NCBI GenBank assembly: GCA_030549335.1
Contig: CM060183.1
Span: 23,448,552 to 23,512,551 of the forward strand
From: Pontederia crassipes
Lineage: Eukaryota; Streptophyta; Magnoliopsida; Commelinales; Pontederiaceae
Direction: 5' to 3'
Length of the DNA: 64,000 nt
Part shown: one piece after another, positions 34,997 to 45,694 of the stretch
Layout: each line of letters opens with the position of its first letter
Numbering within the stretch: position 1 is the stretch's first letter
Notes under the pieces: generated by a model
Told to the model about the DNA's origin: nothing
Database searches by the model: none
The model's input: the letters and a program-made list of their open reading frames with translations, nothing else
Translations under genes and position numbers: made by a program

Positions 34997-36980
34997 TGTA
35001 ACACCCCCGAATCGACCCCCGCCATGTGACGAAGACCAACCTGAAGGCGCTACGGCATGCTATACTTGACCATAACTTTGATCATATCTCAGTCAATAAC
35101 TGAGACACGTCAACGAAAAAATAAAATAAAAAAATAAAGGAAGATAACATAAATATGTGGATGTCTAAAAAGTGGCTATCTCATTGCTAAGAAAATAAAA
35201 TAGGTTTTACATCATGATTCTAAAATGCGGAAGGTAAATAAAACGAATAAACATTCTAAGAAATCCTATGGTTCATGTGATGTCCTATCGCCAGAGCTTC
35301 ATCACCACACGCCTACTCCACCATGTCACTGATCTGGTCCTGTGAAAATTAAACATACGGGAGGAGATCCTCCCGTAAGCTTTACAGCCTAGTGAGGAAC
35401 CACATGATATACAATGCATGACATGAATATAATAATTAGTGATAAATAATCATGCTTAACTTGAAGGTGAAAAATAACATGTCAGTATCATAGATCATAA
35501 TATGGATAAGATCAGAGGATATCATGAATCAATAGAGTAACATGATGACTAATAAACATGAACTTATAATATACTTGAAAATCATGACAGTAGCTTGATT
35601 TGACTTTACTTGAACATGCTTTTTGATCTTGGTTATTAATTAACAATCAGGGTGACTTTGAGTGTTTTTAATTTTTGGGGTATGCCCAGCAAACGATATA
35701 GCCTTGTGCGGGTCAATGGGTGATCAAACCATGACCAAGGGAGCGACCCTTATCTTGATGCACTTCGCTTGGACTGGCAAGTCATCATTAATCTTTCATC
35801 TGAACTTATTAATCGCTTTTAACAACTTGTGGCTCATTGTTCTTGATTTCATGGATACATGTGAAATAAATTAATAAGGGAGTAAATCATGTAAATCAGT
35901 GATGGATCTCTATGGGGTTAGACAATAGGATCAATCATATATATATAAATAATATCTGGATAAAAAGGAAAATAATTAATAAGTATAATGAAAGGTTTTC
36001 TAAGAAATCGGTCGATCGATTCGGGGGAACGGTCGACCGGTAGTCTGTTGATCTGTCGATCGGTCTGTTAAGATCGATCGACCGATAGGTCAAGTCGGGT
36101 TTAATTGGTTCGGTCAATCCGTTCGGTTGAACGGTCGACCAGTTAGCAAGGATCGGTCGACCGGTGACAAGGATCGGTCGATCGATTGACATGTGTAGAA
36201 AGGGTCTGTACGCAAGTTATCGGTCGACCGATTGTCGCGATGCATACGGGCCGGTCGACCGGTCGGCGTCCAAAAAATTTGCAGAACCCTCGAATTTCGT
36301 AATTTCTTCGGTGCAATCTCCATCTAACCTAATTCCTACCACTAGCAAATCAATCACATAACAACAGATCAACAAACAATGAATTATGCATGCAAATAAT
36401 CAATCAATCAATCAATTCAAGAAAATCAAGCAAGGTAAAACAAGGAACTTGAACCATCTTTTCCTCTTCTTCTTTACTTGTACGATTAGGGCATGATTTA
36501 ACGTTATTCAGGGGTCATGCAAAGTGATTTCGATTCACCCACCTCGATTCGTGGCTAATTCGTTCTTCGGTTCGTCGGAAATTCGATTAATGACGCCCCT
36601 GTTCTTCCCCTGGTTCCTCTCGGCCAATCAGCGCTGAAAATCCAGCGAAAAGGGTTGAAGAACAAGCGTGCGGAACAGAGAATTGCAGTAGGAAAGAGAA
36701 AAAGTGCTTGATCCTCGACGGCTCACTTTCTGGCCGAAGACAGCCTGCTTGCAGTAGATCGAACAGGGAAGAGTTTCTTGTTCACGTGCTTGGTCGGCCT
36801 TGGATTAATTGGAGGGATTTTTAACTAATCCCTTTTTTCTAATCCCACTTTAATTTGATTAATGAGATAAAAGTTTTTATCTCTCAAGTCCAATTTTAAT
36901 TGGACTTTAGGTTTATCTTTTACCGGTGTTTGGTCGAATCTTACTTCATCTTTTTTTTTTAACTGGTGTCGGTTATTACA
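34997..36980 (-). repeat. 3' LTR of element B (left-hand copy)
   Basis: 1984 bp, paired with 41133-43097. Contains the GGTCGACC palindrome array at 36007-36270 and ends GTTATTACA. The segments 35340-35420 and 35640-35900 are nearly identical to the other LTR. Confidence 0.95.
36007..36270. repeat. GGTCGACC palindrome array in the 3' LTR of element B
   Basis: About nine imperfect copies of ATCGGTCGACCGGT, each a near-perfect palindrome, separated by irregular 10-30 base spacers. The partner LTR carries the same array at 42153-42412. Confidence 0.9.
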
Positions 36981-36995
36981 TTCTTACCCCCTTAA
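36981..36995 (-). other. Polypurine tract of element B
   Basis: On the minus strand TTAAGGGGGTAAGAA directly precedes the 3' LTR; compare AAAGGGGTAATAA in element A. Confidence 0.85.
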
Positions 36996-37021
36996 AAAAA
37001 AATTCGTCCTCGAATTTTGCA

Positions 37022-38320
37022 CTAAGTAGAGGGCTTACCTAAAAGATGAGGAGATTCTTGACGCATTTTCGACTCGAGTTCCCATGTTGCATCGTCTCCA
37101 TTATGGTACCGCCAAGCTACCCTGACCATGGGCACATTCCTGTTATTCTGACGTTGCACTTTGCGATCCACTATATGCGTTGGATACTCATCGAAGGTCA
37201 AGTCTGCAGCTATATCTGGCTCATCTATCCTTAGAACATTTGCAGCATCGTGCTTATACTTTTTGAGCATGGATACATGGAATACATTGTGCACTCTCCC
37301 ATAAGATGGGGGTAGAGTCAGTCTGCATGTTGCCTCGCCTACCAGCTTGAGTATCTCAAATGGGCCTACATAGCGAGGACTGAGCTTTCCTCGCTTGCTG
37401 AATCTCATGACTCCTTTCATAGGAGATATCTTCAGAAGAAGTTGGTCCCCAGCTTGAAAGATCTGCTCTCGTCTGCCTTTGTCAGCATAACTCTTTTGCC
37501 TTCCTTGAGCAATCTTCATCCTTTGCTTAATCAATTCTATCTTTTCTGCATACTCCACTGCATCTTTTACTTTTTTCTTACTCATGATATTTTTCTCGCC
37601 TACTTCACTCCAGTGGCTAGGTGAACGGCAATGTCGTCCATACATGGCCTCAAATGGTGTTATACCAATACTAGAATGGTAGCTATTGTTATAAGCAAAC
37701 TCAATCAAATGAATGTACTCATCCCAGCTACCCTGTCAATCTAGTGCGCAAGCCCTTAACATGTTCTCTAGTGTCTGGATGGTCCTCTCAGACTGCTCAT
37801 CGGTCTGAGGGTGAAATGCTGTACTAAAATTAAGCCTTGTACCAAAGGCTTCCTGCATGCTCCTCCAGAATCTGGCAGTGAATTCGGGATCTCGATCAGA
37901 CACTATGAACTCTGGGATTCCATGGAGTCCGACTACTTCTCTCATATATAAGTCTAGCAGACTCTCCACTGATTGCTTTCATCGGATTGGAATAAAATGT
38001 GTCGCCTTTGTGAAATGATCCATGACTGCCCATATGGCATCGTGACCTTTCTTAGTCCTAGGCAAGTTGGACATGAAATCCATTGTGATCTTATCACACT
38101 TTCATTGTGGGATTTTCAAAGGCTTCAACTTGCCATACGGTCGTTGATGCTCAATTTTGACTTACTAACACACTAGGCATCGGGATATATATTCTGCTAT
38201 TTCTCTTTTCATGTCTGGCCACCAGTAGCTGCGCTGGACATCTTTATACATCTTGGTGCTATTGGGGTGGATAGCGAACTCCGACTTGTGGCACTCATCC
38301 AGTACCTCTCGTCGGACATA
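37022..38320 (-). pseudogene. integrase with C-terminal chromodomain of element B
   Basis: Reading from 38320 down: zinc-binding segment ECHKSEFAIHPNSTKMYKD and CLVC (about 38300-38168); catalytic core with MDFMSNLPRTKKGHDAIWAV, IVSDRDPEFTARFWRSMQEA and the glutamate in GITPFEAMYGRHCRSP (D,D-35-E); the GPF-type segment GKLSPRYVGPFEILKLVGEA; and a chromodomain at about 37185-37040 (HIVDRKVQRQNNRNVPMVRV, then ATWELE). Stops at 38162-38167 (two, adjacent), 38102-38104, 37979-37981 and 37736-37738 break the frame, all at Gln or Trp-type codons. The last 228 codons (37708-37022) are open. Function in a live copy: insertion of cDNA, with the chromodomain guiding target choice. Confidence 0.92.
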
Positions 38321-38377
38321 AGTATCAGTGGGAATCCACAATCTGTCCCGATATCTAATCCCTCCATCTGCAGAGAT

Positions 38378-40024
38378 CTAAAAATCTGCTGGTTCATTCT
38401 GGCACCTCTTAAGAACTTTCTGATATTCAGGATCTACTTTCTGAGCTATTATGATCCTGTCAATTAAGCTGGGCTTCATCTGATGCATCATCCATAAAGC
38501 TCCATTCATGCCCAGCTTGAGACACCATTGCTCAATTTCTTTCAGCATCTCGTACTCGCGTAGTCTCATATAAGCTAGCGAGCCTTCTCACTTCCTGCTT
38601 AATGCATCGGCGACTGAATTTGCTTTATCCGGATGGTAATTGATAGCAAATTCATAATCCTTGAGGAGCTCAAACCATCGTCGTTGCCTCATGTTAAGAT
38701 CCCTTTGATCGAAAATGTACTTGAGACTCTTATGGTCAGTGAAGATCTCGAACGTCTCTCCATACAAATAATGTCTCCAGATCTTCAGAGCAAATACCAC
38801 AATTGCCAATTCCAAGTCATGTGTGAGATAGTTCACATCATGCTTCTTCAGCTGCCGAGAAGCATAGGTTACCACTTTGCCGTGTTGCATCAGCACACAA
38901 TTCAATCCTGTCCCACACGCATCACTGTAGACCATGAAGCCTCCATTGTCTGTCGGTATGGTGAGAATTGGTGCTGAAATCAGACGGTCCTTCAGAGTCT
39001 GAAAACTCTGCTCACACTTGCCTGTCCATATAATTTTTTCTGCCTTCTTTGTGAGATTTGTGAGGGGTGCAACAATTTTGGAAAAGTCCCTAATAAATCT
39101 TCTATAATACCCCGCTAAACCAAGGAAGCTGCGAATCTCAGAAGCACTCTTCGATCTTGTCCAATTCATCACCGCCTCCGCTTTCGCTGGGTCTACTGCA
39201 ATGCCCTTCTTGGAGACGATGTGTCCCAAGAACATGATCTCTTTCAGCCAGAATTCACACTTTGAAAACTTTTCATAAAGCTTATGCTGTCTCAGGGTCT
39301 CCAATACTATCCTGAGATGCTCTCGGTGTTGCTCTGGACTGGAAGAATAGATCAGAATGTCATCCACAAATACGATGACAAACTGGTCTAAATATGGTCG
39401 AAAGACCTTGTTCATTAAGTCCATGAACGCGGCAGGAGCATTCGTCAGTCCAAATGGCATGACCAAGAAATCGTAGTGGTCATATCTTGATCGAAAAGTA
39501 GTTTTCGGTATGTCCTCTTCAGCCACTCTTAACTGGTGGTAGCCACTACGTAGGTCTATCTTAGAGAACACCGATGCTTTTGACAACTAATCAAAAAGGT
39601 CATCTATCCGAAGCAAGGGGTACTTATTCTTCATTATCACTTTATTGAGCATCCTATAGTCGATGCAGAGCCACATGGAGCTATCATTTTTCTTGACAAA
39701 CAAGACCGGTGCGCCCCAAGGTAAGACGCTCGGTCTGATAAATTCTTTGTCCAGTGGCTTCTGTATCTGCTTCTTCAGTTCCTGCATTTCAGCAGGTGTC
39801 ATGCGGTATGGTGCTTTAGAGATGGGTGCAGTTCCAGGGAGGAGCTCTATTTTAAAGTCGATTTTCCATTTCGATGATAATCCAGATGTGTCCTCATGAA
39901 ACACATCTGGGAACTCCCGCACCACATCTATCTGTTGGAGCTGGTGCATCCGTCTTGACCACACTAGCCAAGTACCCACAGCATCCTTTCTGCAACAACT
40001 TATGAGCCTTGATCGTTGAGACAA
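38378..40024 (-). pseudogene. reverse transcriptase and RNase H of element B
   Basis: 40024-39587 carries the RT start: [37 protein letters not shown] and [24 protein letters not shown] at 39587-39589 replaces the Gln of the usual LFDQL. 39586-38588 is a 332-codon open stretch with [32 protein letters not shown], the catalytic [11 protein letters not shown], then RNase H ([36 protein letters not shown]) ending ADALSRK. A TGA at 38588-38590 sits where element A has Trp. 38569-38378 continues toward integrase. Only point nonsense changes separate it from an open frame. Confidence 0.93.
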
Positions 40025-40084
40025 TGACCTTGTTCTTTGTTGATGGAGTGTCTCTGATCACTGCCTTAGGCTTGCCTTGCGTCC

Positions 40085-40640
40085 CTATAACGATCTTCTT
40101 CTATTTGCATTGCAAGGCTGCATCGTGATACGAAAGTCAGTCCATCCTAAAATGACGTTGTAATCCACCATGGGGATGACTATGAAGTCTGCAGAAAAAT
40201 TTTTCTTGTCTACATTGATAGGTACATTCGGGATGTACCTGGCAGCATGGAGAGTACCCATAGGTTTACTCACACGCATAGCATGGGGCATCTGCTTCTG
40301 AGGTAGACTAAGAGTTTGGGCACACGACTCCGAAATAAACGAGTGTGTAGCCCCAGAATCAAATAAAATAGTAGCAGACAAGTTGGTGATCGGGAGGGTA
40401 CCTCTAATGACATCATTGTCATTTTTGGTTGCATCAGCTTCCAGGTTGTGCACACGACCTTGCACAACGAAATTTGCACCTCCTGCTGCCCGATTGTCTC
40501 GGCTCCCTCTAGCAGCCTGTGGGCAATTTCGGATGAAATGTCCGAACTGTCCATACTGAATGCATGCGCCGCTCAGTCTACGACACTCTCCATCATGGTG
40601 ATGACCACAGTGAGGACATAAATGCTTCTATGGCACTTGT
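40085..40640 (-). pseudogene. zinc knuckle and protease of element B
   Basis: At 40620-40515 (minus) lies a gag C-terminus with CPHCGHHHDGEC and a CCHC knuckle ACIQYGQFGHFIRNC, whose second Cys is Tyr, so zinc binding would be impaired. A TAG at 40628-40630 precedes it. 40465-40085 is open and encodes the protease with an intact LFDSGATHSFISE active site and VDYNVILGWTDF. The capsid part of gag is absent upstream. Confidence 0.88.
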
Positions 40641-41115
40641 GGCTGGCGTGGTGGTGGTGGCAGTTGTCTCAGTGGATGTGCTTGCATTGGCGCAGGGCGT
40701 AGTTGAGCTTGAGCCTGTCTTGGAGCTTCTCTCTGCTGATATGGCCTGTAATGGCGATCACGGCAGTCGTTCCTCCTAAATGGCCGCTGATCATCCGTTC
40801 GAGGCCTAGGCTGCTCTATTGCTTTGGTTGGAGCTTTGGCTGGGCGGCCCCTATCTCAGGAAGTGCGCCTTCCGATGCCTCATAAAGATTTCGGTCCGTT
40901 CTGACCTCTTGAATACGCTATGACCGTCGTGATATGCTTATCCTCTATTCATACAATAAAATCATGCATCAAGAAATCATAACTTATCTTAAACATAAAC
41001 TTGACTTACATTGCTTTTCGGTGGAGGGTGTGGCGATTGCTCGGCGATAGCACATGAACCTTTTATCATACTATACTATTCTATACACTAGGACGTCAAG
41101 AGAGTCCTAACTTTA
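40641..41115 (-). other. Leader and remnant of gag tail of element B
   Basis: Downstream of the PBS come about 200 bp of non-coding leader, then a proline/glutamine-rich reading (PPPPRQPQ near 40640-40680) like the segment before the gag zinc knuckle. The capsid-coding region expected here, 700-1000 bp, is missing. Confidence 0.65.
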
Positions 41116-41128
41116 GGCTCTGATACCA
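41116..41128 (-). other. Primer-binding site, initiator Met-tRNA
   Basis: On the minus strand TGGTATCAGAGCC starts a few bases after the end of the 5' LTR and matches the complement of the plant initiator methionine tRNA 3' end. Confidence 0.92.
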
Positions 41129-41132
41129 TAAA

Positions 41133-43097
41133 TGTAACGCCCCCAAATTGACCCCCGCCACGTGACGAAAACCAACCTGAAGACGCTACGGCATGCTATA
41201 CTTGACCATAACTTTGATCATATCTCAGTCAACAATTGAGACACGTCAGCGGAAAAATAAAATAATAAAATAAAGGAAGATAACATAAATATCCGGAAGT
41301 CTAAAAAGTGGCTATCTCATTGCTAAGAAAATAAAATAGGTTTTACATCATGATTCTAAAATGCGGAAGATAAATAAAACGAATAAACTTTCTAAGAAAT
41401 CCTATGGTTCATGTGTTGTCCTATCGCCAGAGCTTCATCACCACACGTCTACTCCACCACGTCACTGATCTGGTCCTGTGAAAATTAAACACACGGGAGG
41501 AGATCCTCCCGTAAGCTTTACAGCCTAGTGAGGAACCACATGATATACAATGCATGACATGAATATAATAATTAGTGATAAATAATCATGCTTAACTTGA
41601 AAGTGAAAAATAATATGTCAGTATCATAGATCATAATATGGATAAGATCAGATGATATCATGAATCAATAGAGTAACATGATGACTAATAAACATGAACT
41701 TATAATATACTTGAAAATCATGACAGTAGCTTGATTTGACTTTACTTGAACATGCTTTTTGATCTTGGTTATTAATTAACAATCAGGGTGACTTTGAGTG
41801 TCTTTAATTCTTGGGGTATGCTCAGCAAACGATATAGCCTTGTGTGAGTCAATGGGTGATCAAACCATGATCAAGGGAGCGACCCTTATCTTGATGCACT
41901 TGACTTGGACTGGCAAGTCATTATTAATCTTTCATCTGAACTTATTAATCGCTTTTAACAACTTGTGGCTCATTGTTCTTGATTTCATGGATACGATAAG
42001 ATCAATGCGAAATAAATTAATAAGGGAGTAAATCATGTAAATCAGTGAGGGATCTCTATGGGGTTAGACAATAGGATCAATCATATATATATAAATAATA
42101 TCTGGATAAAAAGAAAAATAATTAATAAGTATAATGAAAGGTTTTCTAAGAAATCGGTCGATCGATTCGGGGGAACGGTCGACCGGTAGTCTGTTGATCT
42201 GTCGATCGGTCTGTTAAGATCGATCGACCGATAGGTCAAGTCGGGTTTAATTGGTTCGGTCGATCCGTTCGGTTGAACGGTCAACCAGTGGGCAAGGATC
42301 GGTCGACCGGTGATAAGGATCGGTTGACCGGTTGACATGTGCAGAAAGCATCTGTACGCAAGTTATCGGTCGACCAATTGCCGTGATGCATACGGGTCGG
42401 TCGACCGGTCGGCGTCCAGAAAACTTGCAGAACCCTCGAATTTCATAATTTCTTCGGTGCAATCTCCATCTAACCTAATTCATATCACTAACAAATCAAT
42501 CACATAACAACAGATCAACAAATAATAAATTATGCATGCAAATAATCAATCAATCAATGAATTCAAGAAAATTAAGCAAGGCAAAACAAGGAACTTGAAC
42601 CATCTTTTTCTTTTCTTCTTTACTTGTACGATTAGGGCATGATTTAACGTTATTCAGGGGTCATGCAAGGTGATTTCGATTCACCCACCTCAGTTTGTGG
42701 CTAATTCGTTCTTCGGTTCGTCGAAAATTCGATTAACGACGCCCATGTTCTTCCCCTGGTTCCTCTCGGCCAATCAGCGCTGGAAATCCAGCGAAAAGGG
42801 TTGAAGAACAGGCGTGTGGAACATATAATTGCAGTAGGGAAGAGAAAAAGTGCTTGATCCCCGGCGGCTTGTAGTAGATCGAACAGTGAAGAGTTTCTTG
42901 TTCACGTGATTGGCCGGCCTTGGATTAATTGGAGGGCTTTTTAACTAATTCCCCTTTTTTCTAATCCCACTTTAATTTGATTAATGAGATAAAAGTTTTT
43001 ATCTCTCAAGTCCAATTTTAATTGAACTCTAGGTTTATCTTTTACCAGTGTTTGGCAGAATCTTACTTCTTTTTTTTAACTGGTGTCGATTATTACA
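41133..43097 (-). repeat. 5' LTR of element B (right-hand copy)
   Basis: 1965 bp, paired with 34997-36980; GTTAG follows at 43098. The palindrome array is at 42153-42412. A 30-bp stretch present at 36725-36750 of the other copy is missing near 42860, one of the few length differences. Confidence 0.95.
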
Positions 43098-43102
43098 GTT
43101 AG

Positions 43103-45301
43103 AATGCATTCGGTAAAATTTATCTATTTGAAAATAGATGTCTCACCTTCCACAGACACATATTCTCTTACACTATGTTTGTAAGAAATCTCGTTAAGAG
43201 GGAGTGAAAAAAATAAAGGATAATTTGAAGTTGAAATAAAATAACATAAATAAAAAAAATGAAATTTTTTTTCATTCTCCTCTTTTAAAATTTTATCCAA
43301 ATAAAAGAATTTTTTCCCTTCTCACTTTTACCTCGGTCCAAACATCATGTTGACATGTAAAACGCTCGAATACATAGTCTCGTCGGTTGCGTAGTTATTT
43401 GTTGTGAAGTTCCTTACGTTAACGAATCAGAATACAATGCCAATTATCCATGCACTGTCAATTCCTAGTGACAACGGAAGAAGTCAGGTACAGAATGTTA
43501 TAAATATATTGTACTTGTACGTTTTATTTTTATCTAAAAAGATCGTACTGTTCCATTTCACATTAGTGCCATTTCATCCCACAGAGAGAGATTGCTGGGA
43601 CAAGTGAGCAGCCATGGGCGCGTGTTGAGAGAAAGAGAGAGAGAGATTCTAGGTCCCTGAAGCCTGCATGCAGTGATACAGCCTACAGGAATGCATACAT
43701 CAGATCTATCTACTCCGTTTACACATGCACGTTATATTCGGGGCAGGGAATGTGAAGGACACGCGGTACATTCCCCTCCCTTTTGCCATCTTCATGCTGT
43801 GTGCAATGTGGCCATGACCCACGTCCTCCCTCTCTCTCTCTCTCTCTCTCGCGTCCCCATTACTGCATGTGATATCCCATGTGCGTTGCCCTCGCATATC
43901 CTCTCTTCCCTCCCTCCTTCCACGGACCCCCCACCACCATGCACGCATGTATCGTTCTCCCTCTTCCTCTCTCCTCGCTGCAACACAACGGGGCTGATGT
44001 CGCTGGCCACGCTCTCCCCAGCTTGTCCATTCACGTGCCCTTCCCCTCCTTTTCGGAGCATGCAGCCATCTCTTCACACATTCTGTTGCTGCTTCCGAAC
44101 AATCGCTCCGTCTTCTTTCATTGATACGTGTTCCGCTAGTCGGTCGTGCGCATCGATGGTGACCTCCGCTAATGCACCATGCACGCTCGATCTCCTTGCC
44201 GGCCCTGACAGTGACCTCTTCTTCTCCCGGTCTTTATTGCATGGACTCGTATGATCTGGAAACGCGCCACGGCCAACACTCGCAACTCGTAGCCCTTCTT
44301 TGACTTCTTTGCCATGCATTAAAATGACACTTCTTCTTCAACGGTTAGGACAAGATATATCTGTTGGGTTATTCCCCTTGTCGGCTCTATGAATTCATCA
44401 ACATGGAAGATAAGAGAGAGAAATAAGCACATAATGCACGTTTTGGTTTGAAACTTGCCGAAGTTTCACTTTGGAGAAGAAAAAGACGAAGCTATTTCGC
44501 TATGCAAAATGCTATAATTATGTGAGTAGCTAGGAACTTGATACATGTACATCTTTATGCAACTTTAGCTAAAACCTCTTGCAAGAAAAGTTGCAATTCG
44601 TTATGCGTTTCAAGACGGAAAAAATTTACCGGCGGGCACGAAAAAAAGAGGAGGTTACCGCCTGTTGGTGGATTCCATCCGGATCCGTCGTGACGTCGTG
44701 CTGTTATCTCGACCGTTGGGTGCATCGTACGGCACGCACGCACTTGGTTTCGCAGAAGCCGCTGGCACCCACGTGGACGTATATATCCTGCGAGATTGCG
44801 ATGCCCCCTGAAACAAAACGACCCAATCGGGGACTAGATCCCGCGGCCCCCACCACTCGAGACACAGCGCAACAACGCGGTGAGTACGATTCGGCGTTCG
44901 GAACTTGGCGTCACCTTTACTTTACGTGGGTAATTTTTGAAAATTTAGGCACGTGAAAATTTCCTCCCCCCACGAGCTCCTTTCGGCAGCGCTCGCGACG
45001 TGGTGGTGCTTCCCTTCACCTCTTAACCTTCCTATTTTATTAAACTACATCAATGCCACTACTTTAGAACGTGTCATAACTGACGACTAGTGGCATTTCC
45101 GTTAATTATACCAAACTCCAGGCATTTTGATATCCCGTTCTTGTTTAAACGCCCCTCGCCCTCCACCATATCTTCGGAGTTCGGACCTTTCCCGTTCTGC
45201 TCTACTCCCAGTTTGCAACGGGAGGCCGTCGGATATTTTCTTCCCTTCCAGTTCCAGTTCCAGTTCCATTCTTGTTCTTGTTCTCTTCGCATCCCTATCA
45301 A
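43103..45301. other. Intergenic / upstream region of the bHLH gene
   Basis: Holds a TC microsatellite and a C-rich region (43700-44270) whose long plus-strand frame is a composition artefact rich in Ser, Pro and Leu. No transposon ends recognised. Upstream of the bHLH start, GTTCCA is repeated four times at 45250-45268. A clear TATA box could not be chosen. Confidence 0.5.
43831..43850. repeat. (TC)10 microsatellite
   Basis: Uninterrupted TC run; CT runs are common near plant promoters but no gene start follows here. Confidence 0.95.
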
Positions 45302-45694
45302 ATGTTCTCCCATAATACCTCGGAGGCGACACGCTTGAAGATGCTACCACGCAGAAGGATGGACAAGAGGAGGAGAACGAGGGGGAGGAGGCATCTGCGA
45401 GCTCCAAGGAGGCTCTTCTGTGACATCAGTCAAACCTCGAAGAAGCAGAGCAGCAGCAAGGCGGTGGCTCGGAAGATGGAAGCGCTCAGGGAGCTCATAC
45501 CGTCGAGCGGCTACGACGGCGGCGAGAAGAAGCTCCCGAAGGCCGCGGAGGCGGCGTCGACGTCGGCGCCGGAGAGGCTGTTCGGGGAGACGGCGGAGTA
45601 CATCCTCGCGCTGAGGGCCCAAATCGACATCTTAAAGCGTCTGGTGGATTTTTACAGCGCTCCCATCCACCAGGGAAACGGCAATTCAGCATAG
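45302..45694 (+). CDS. Atypical bHLH transcription factor (UPBEAT1-like), 130 aa
   Basis: Single exon, GC-rich in its 3' half, unlike its AT-rich surroundings but normal for a monocot-type gene. Residues 15-37 are Arg/Lys-rich. Helix 1 is about 53-67 (KAVARKMEALRELIP), loop 68-91, helix 2 about 92-118 (RLFGETAEYILALRAQIDIL then KRLVDFYS). The first helix lacks the His-Glu-Arg set of DNA-contacting bHLH proteins, so DNA binding may be weak or need a partner. From memory the layout and the LF-TA-YILAL signature resemble Arabidopsis UPBEAT1, a regulator of peroxidase genes in roots, and IBH1-type proteins. An in-frame ATG at 45341 would give 117 residues and cannot be excluded. No intron is needed. 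Confidence 0.8.
   Translation: MFSHNTSEATRLKMLPRRRMDKRRRTRGRRHLRAPRRLFCDISQTSKKQSSSKAVARKMEALRELIPSSGYDGGEKKLPKAAEAASTSAPERLFGETAEYILALRAQIDILKRLVDFYSAPIHQGNGNSA

Larger units (their letters stand above)
34997..43097 (-). mobile_element. Ty3/gypsy chromovirus element B, complete ends, gag mostly missing
   Basis: Two LTRs of about 1.97-1.98 kb in the same orientation bound the element, each TGTAA...TTACA. GTTAG flanks both sides (34992-34996 and 43098-43102). The coding strand is minus: PBS for initiator Met-tRNA next to the right-hand LTR, zinc knuckle, protease, RT, RNase H, integrase, chromodomain, polypurine tract next to the left-hand LTR. The region from PBS to zinc knuckle is only about 500 bp, so nearly all of gag is gone. 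Pol is interrupted by several single stops. It resembles element A throughout but is much less decayed. LTRs differ by roughly 5 percent by eye. Probably Tekay/Del clade. Confidence 0.95.

Noticed and set aside
36007-36270. Regular palindromic repeats with spacers, superficially like a CRISPR array
   Set aside because: They lie inside both LTRs of a plant retrotransposon, spacers are irregular and repeated between LTRs, and the genome is eukaryotic.
43673-44254. 193-codon plus-strand frame rich in Ser, Pro, Leu
   Set aside because: Covers a CT-rich region with a TC microsatellite; overlapping frames exist on both strands and no domain is recognised.
45344-45622. Arg/Leu-rich minus-strand frame over the bHLH gene
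   Set aside because: Shadow of the GC-rich bHLH coding sequence.
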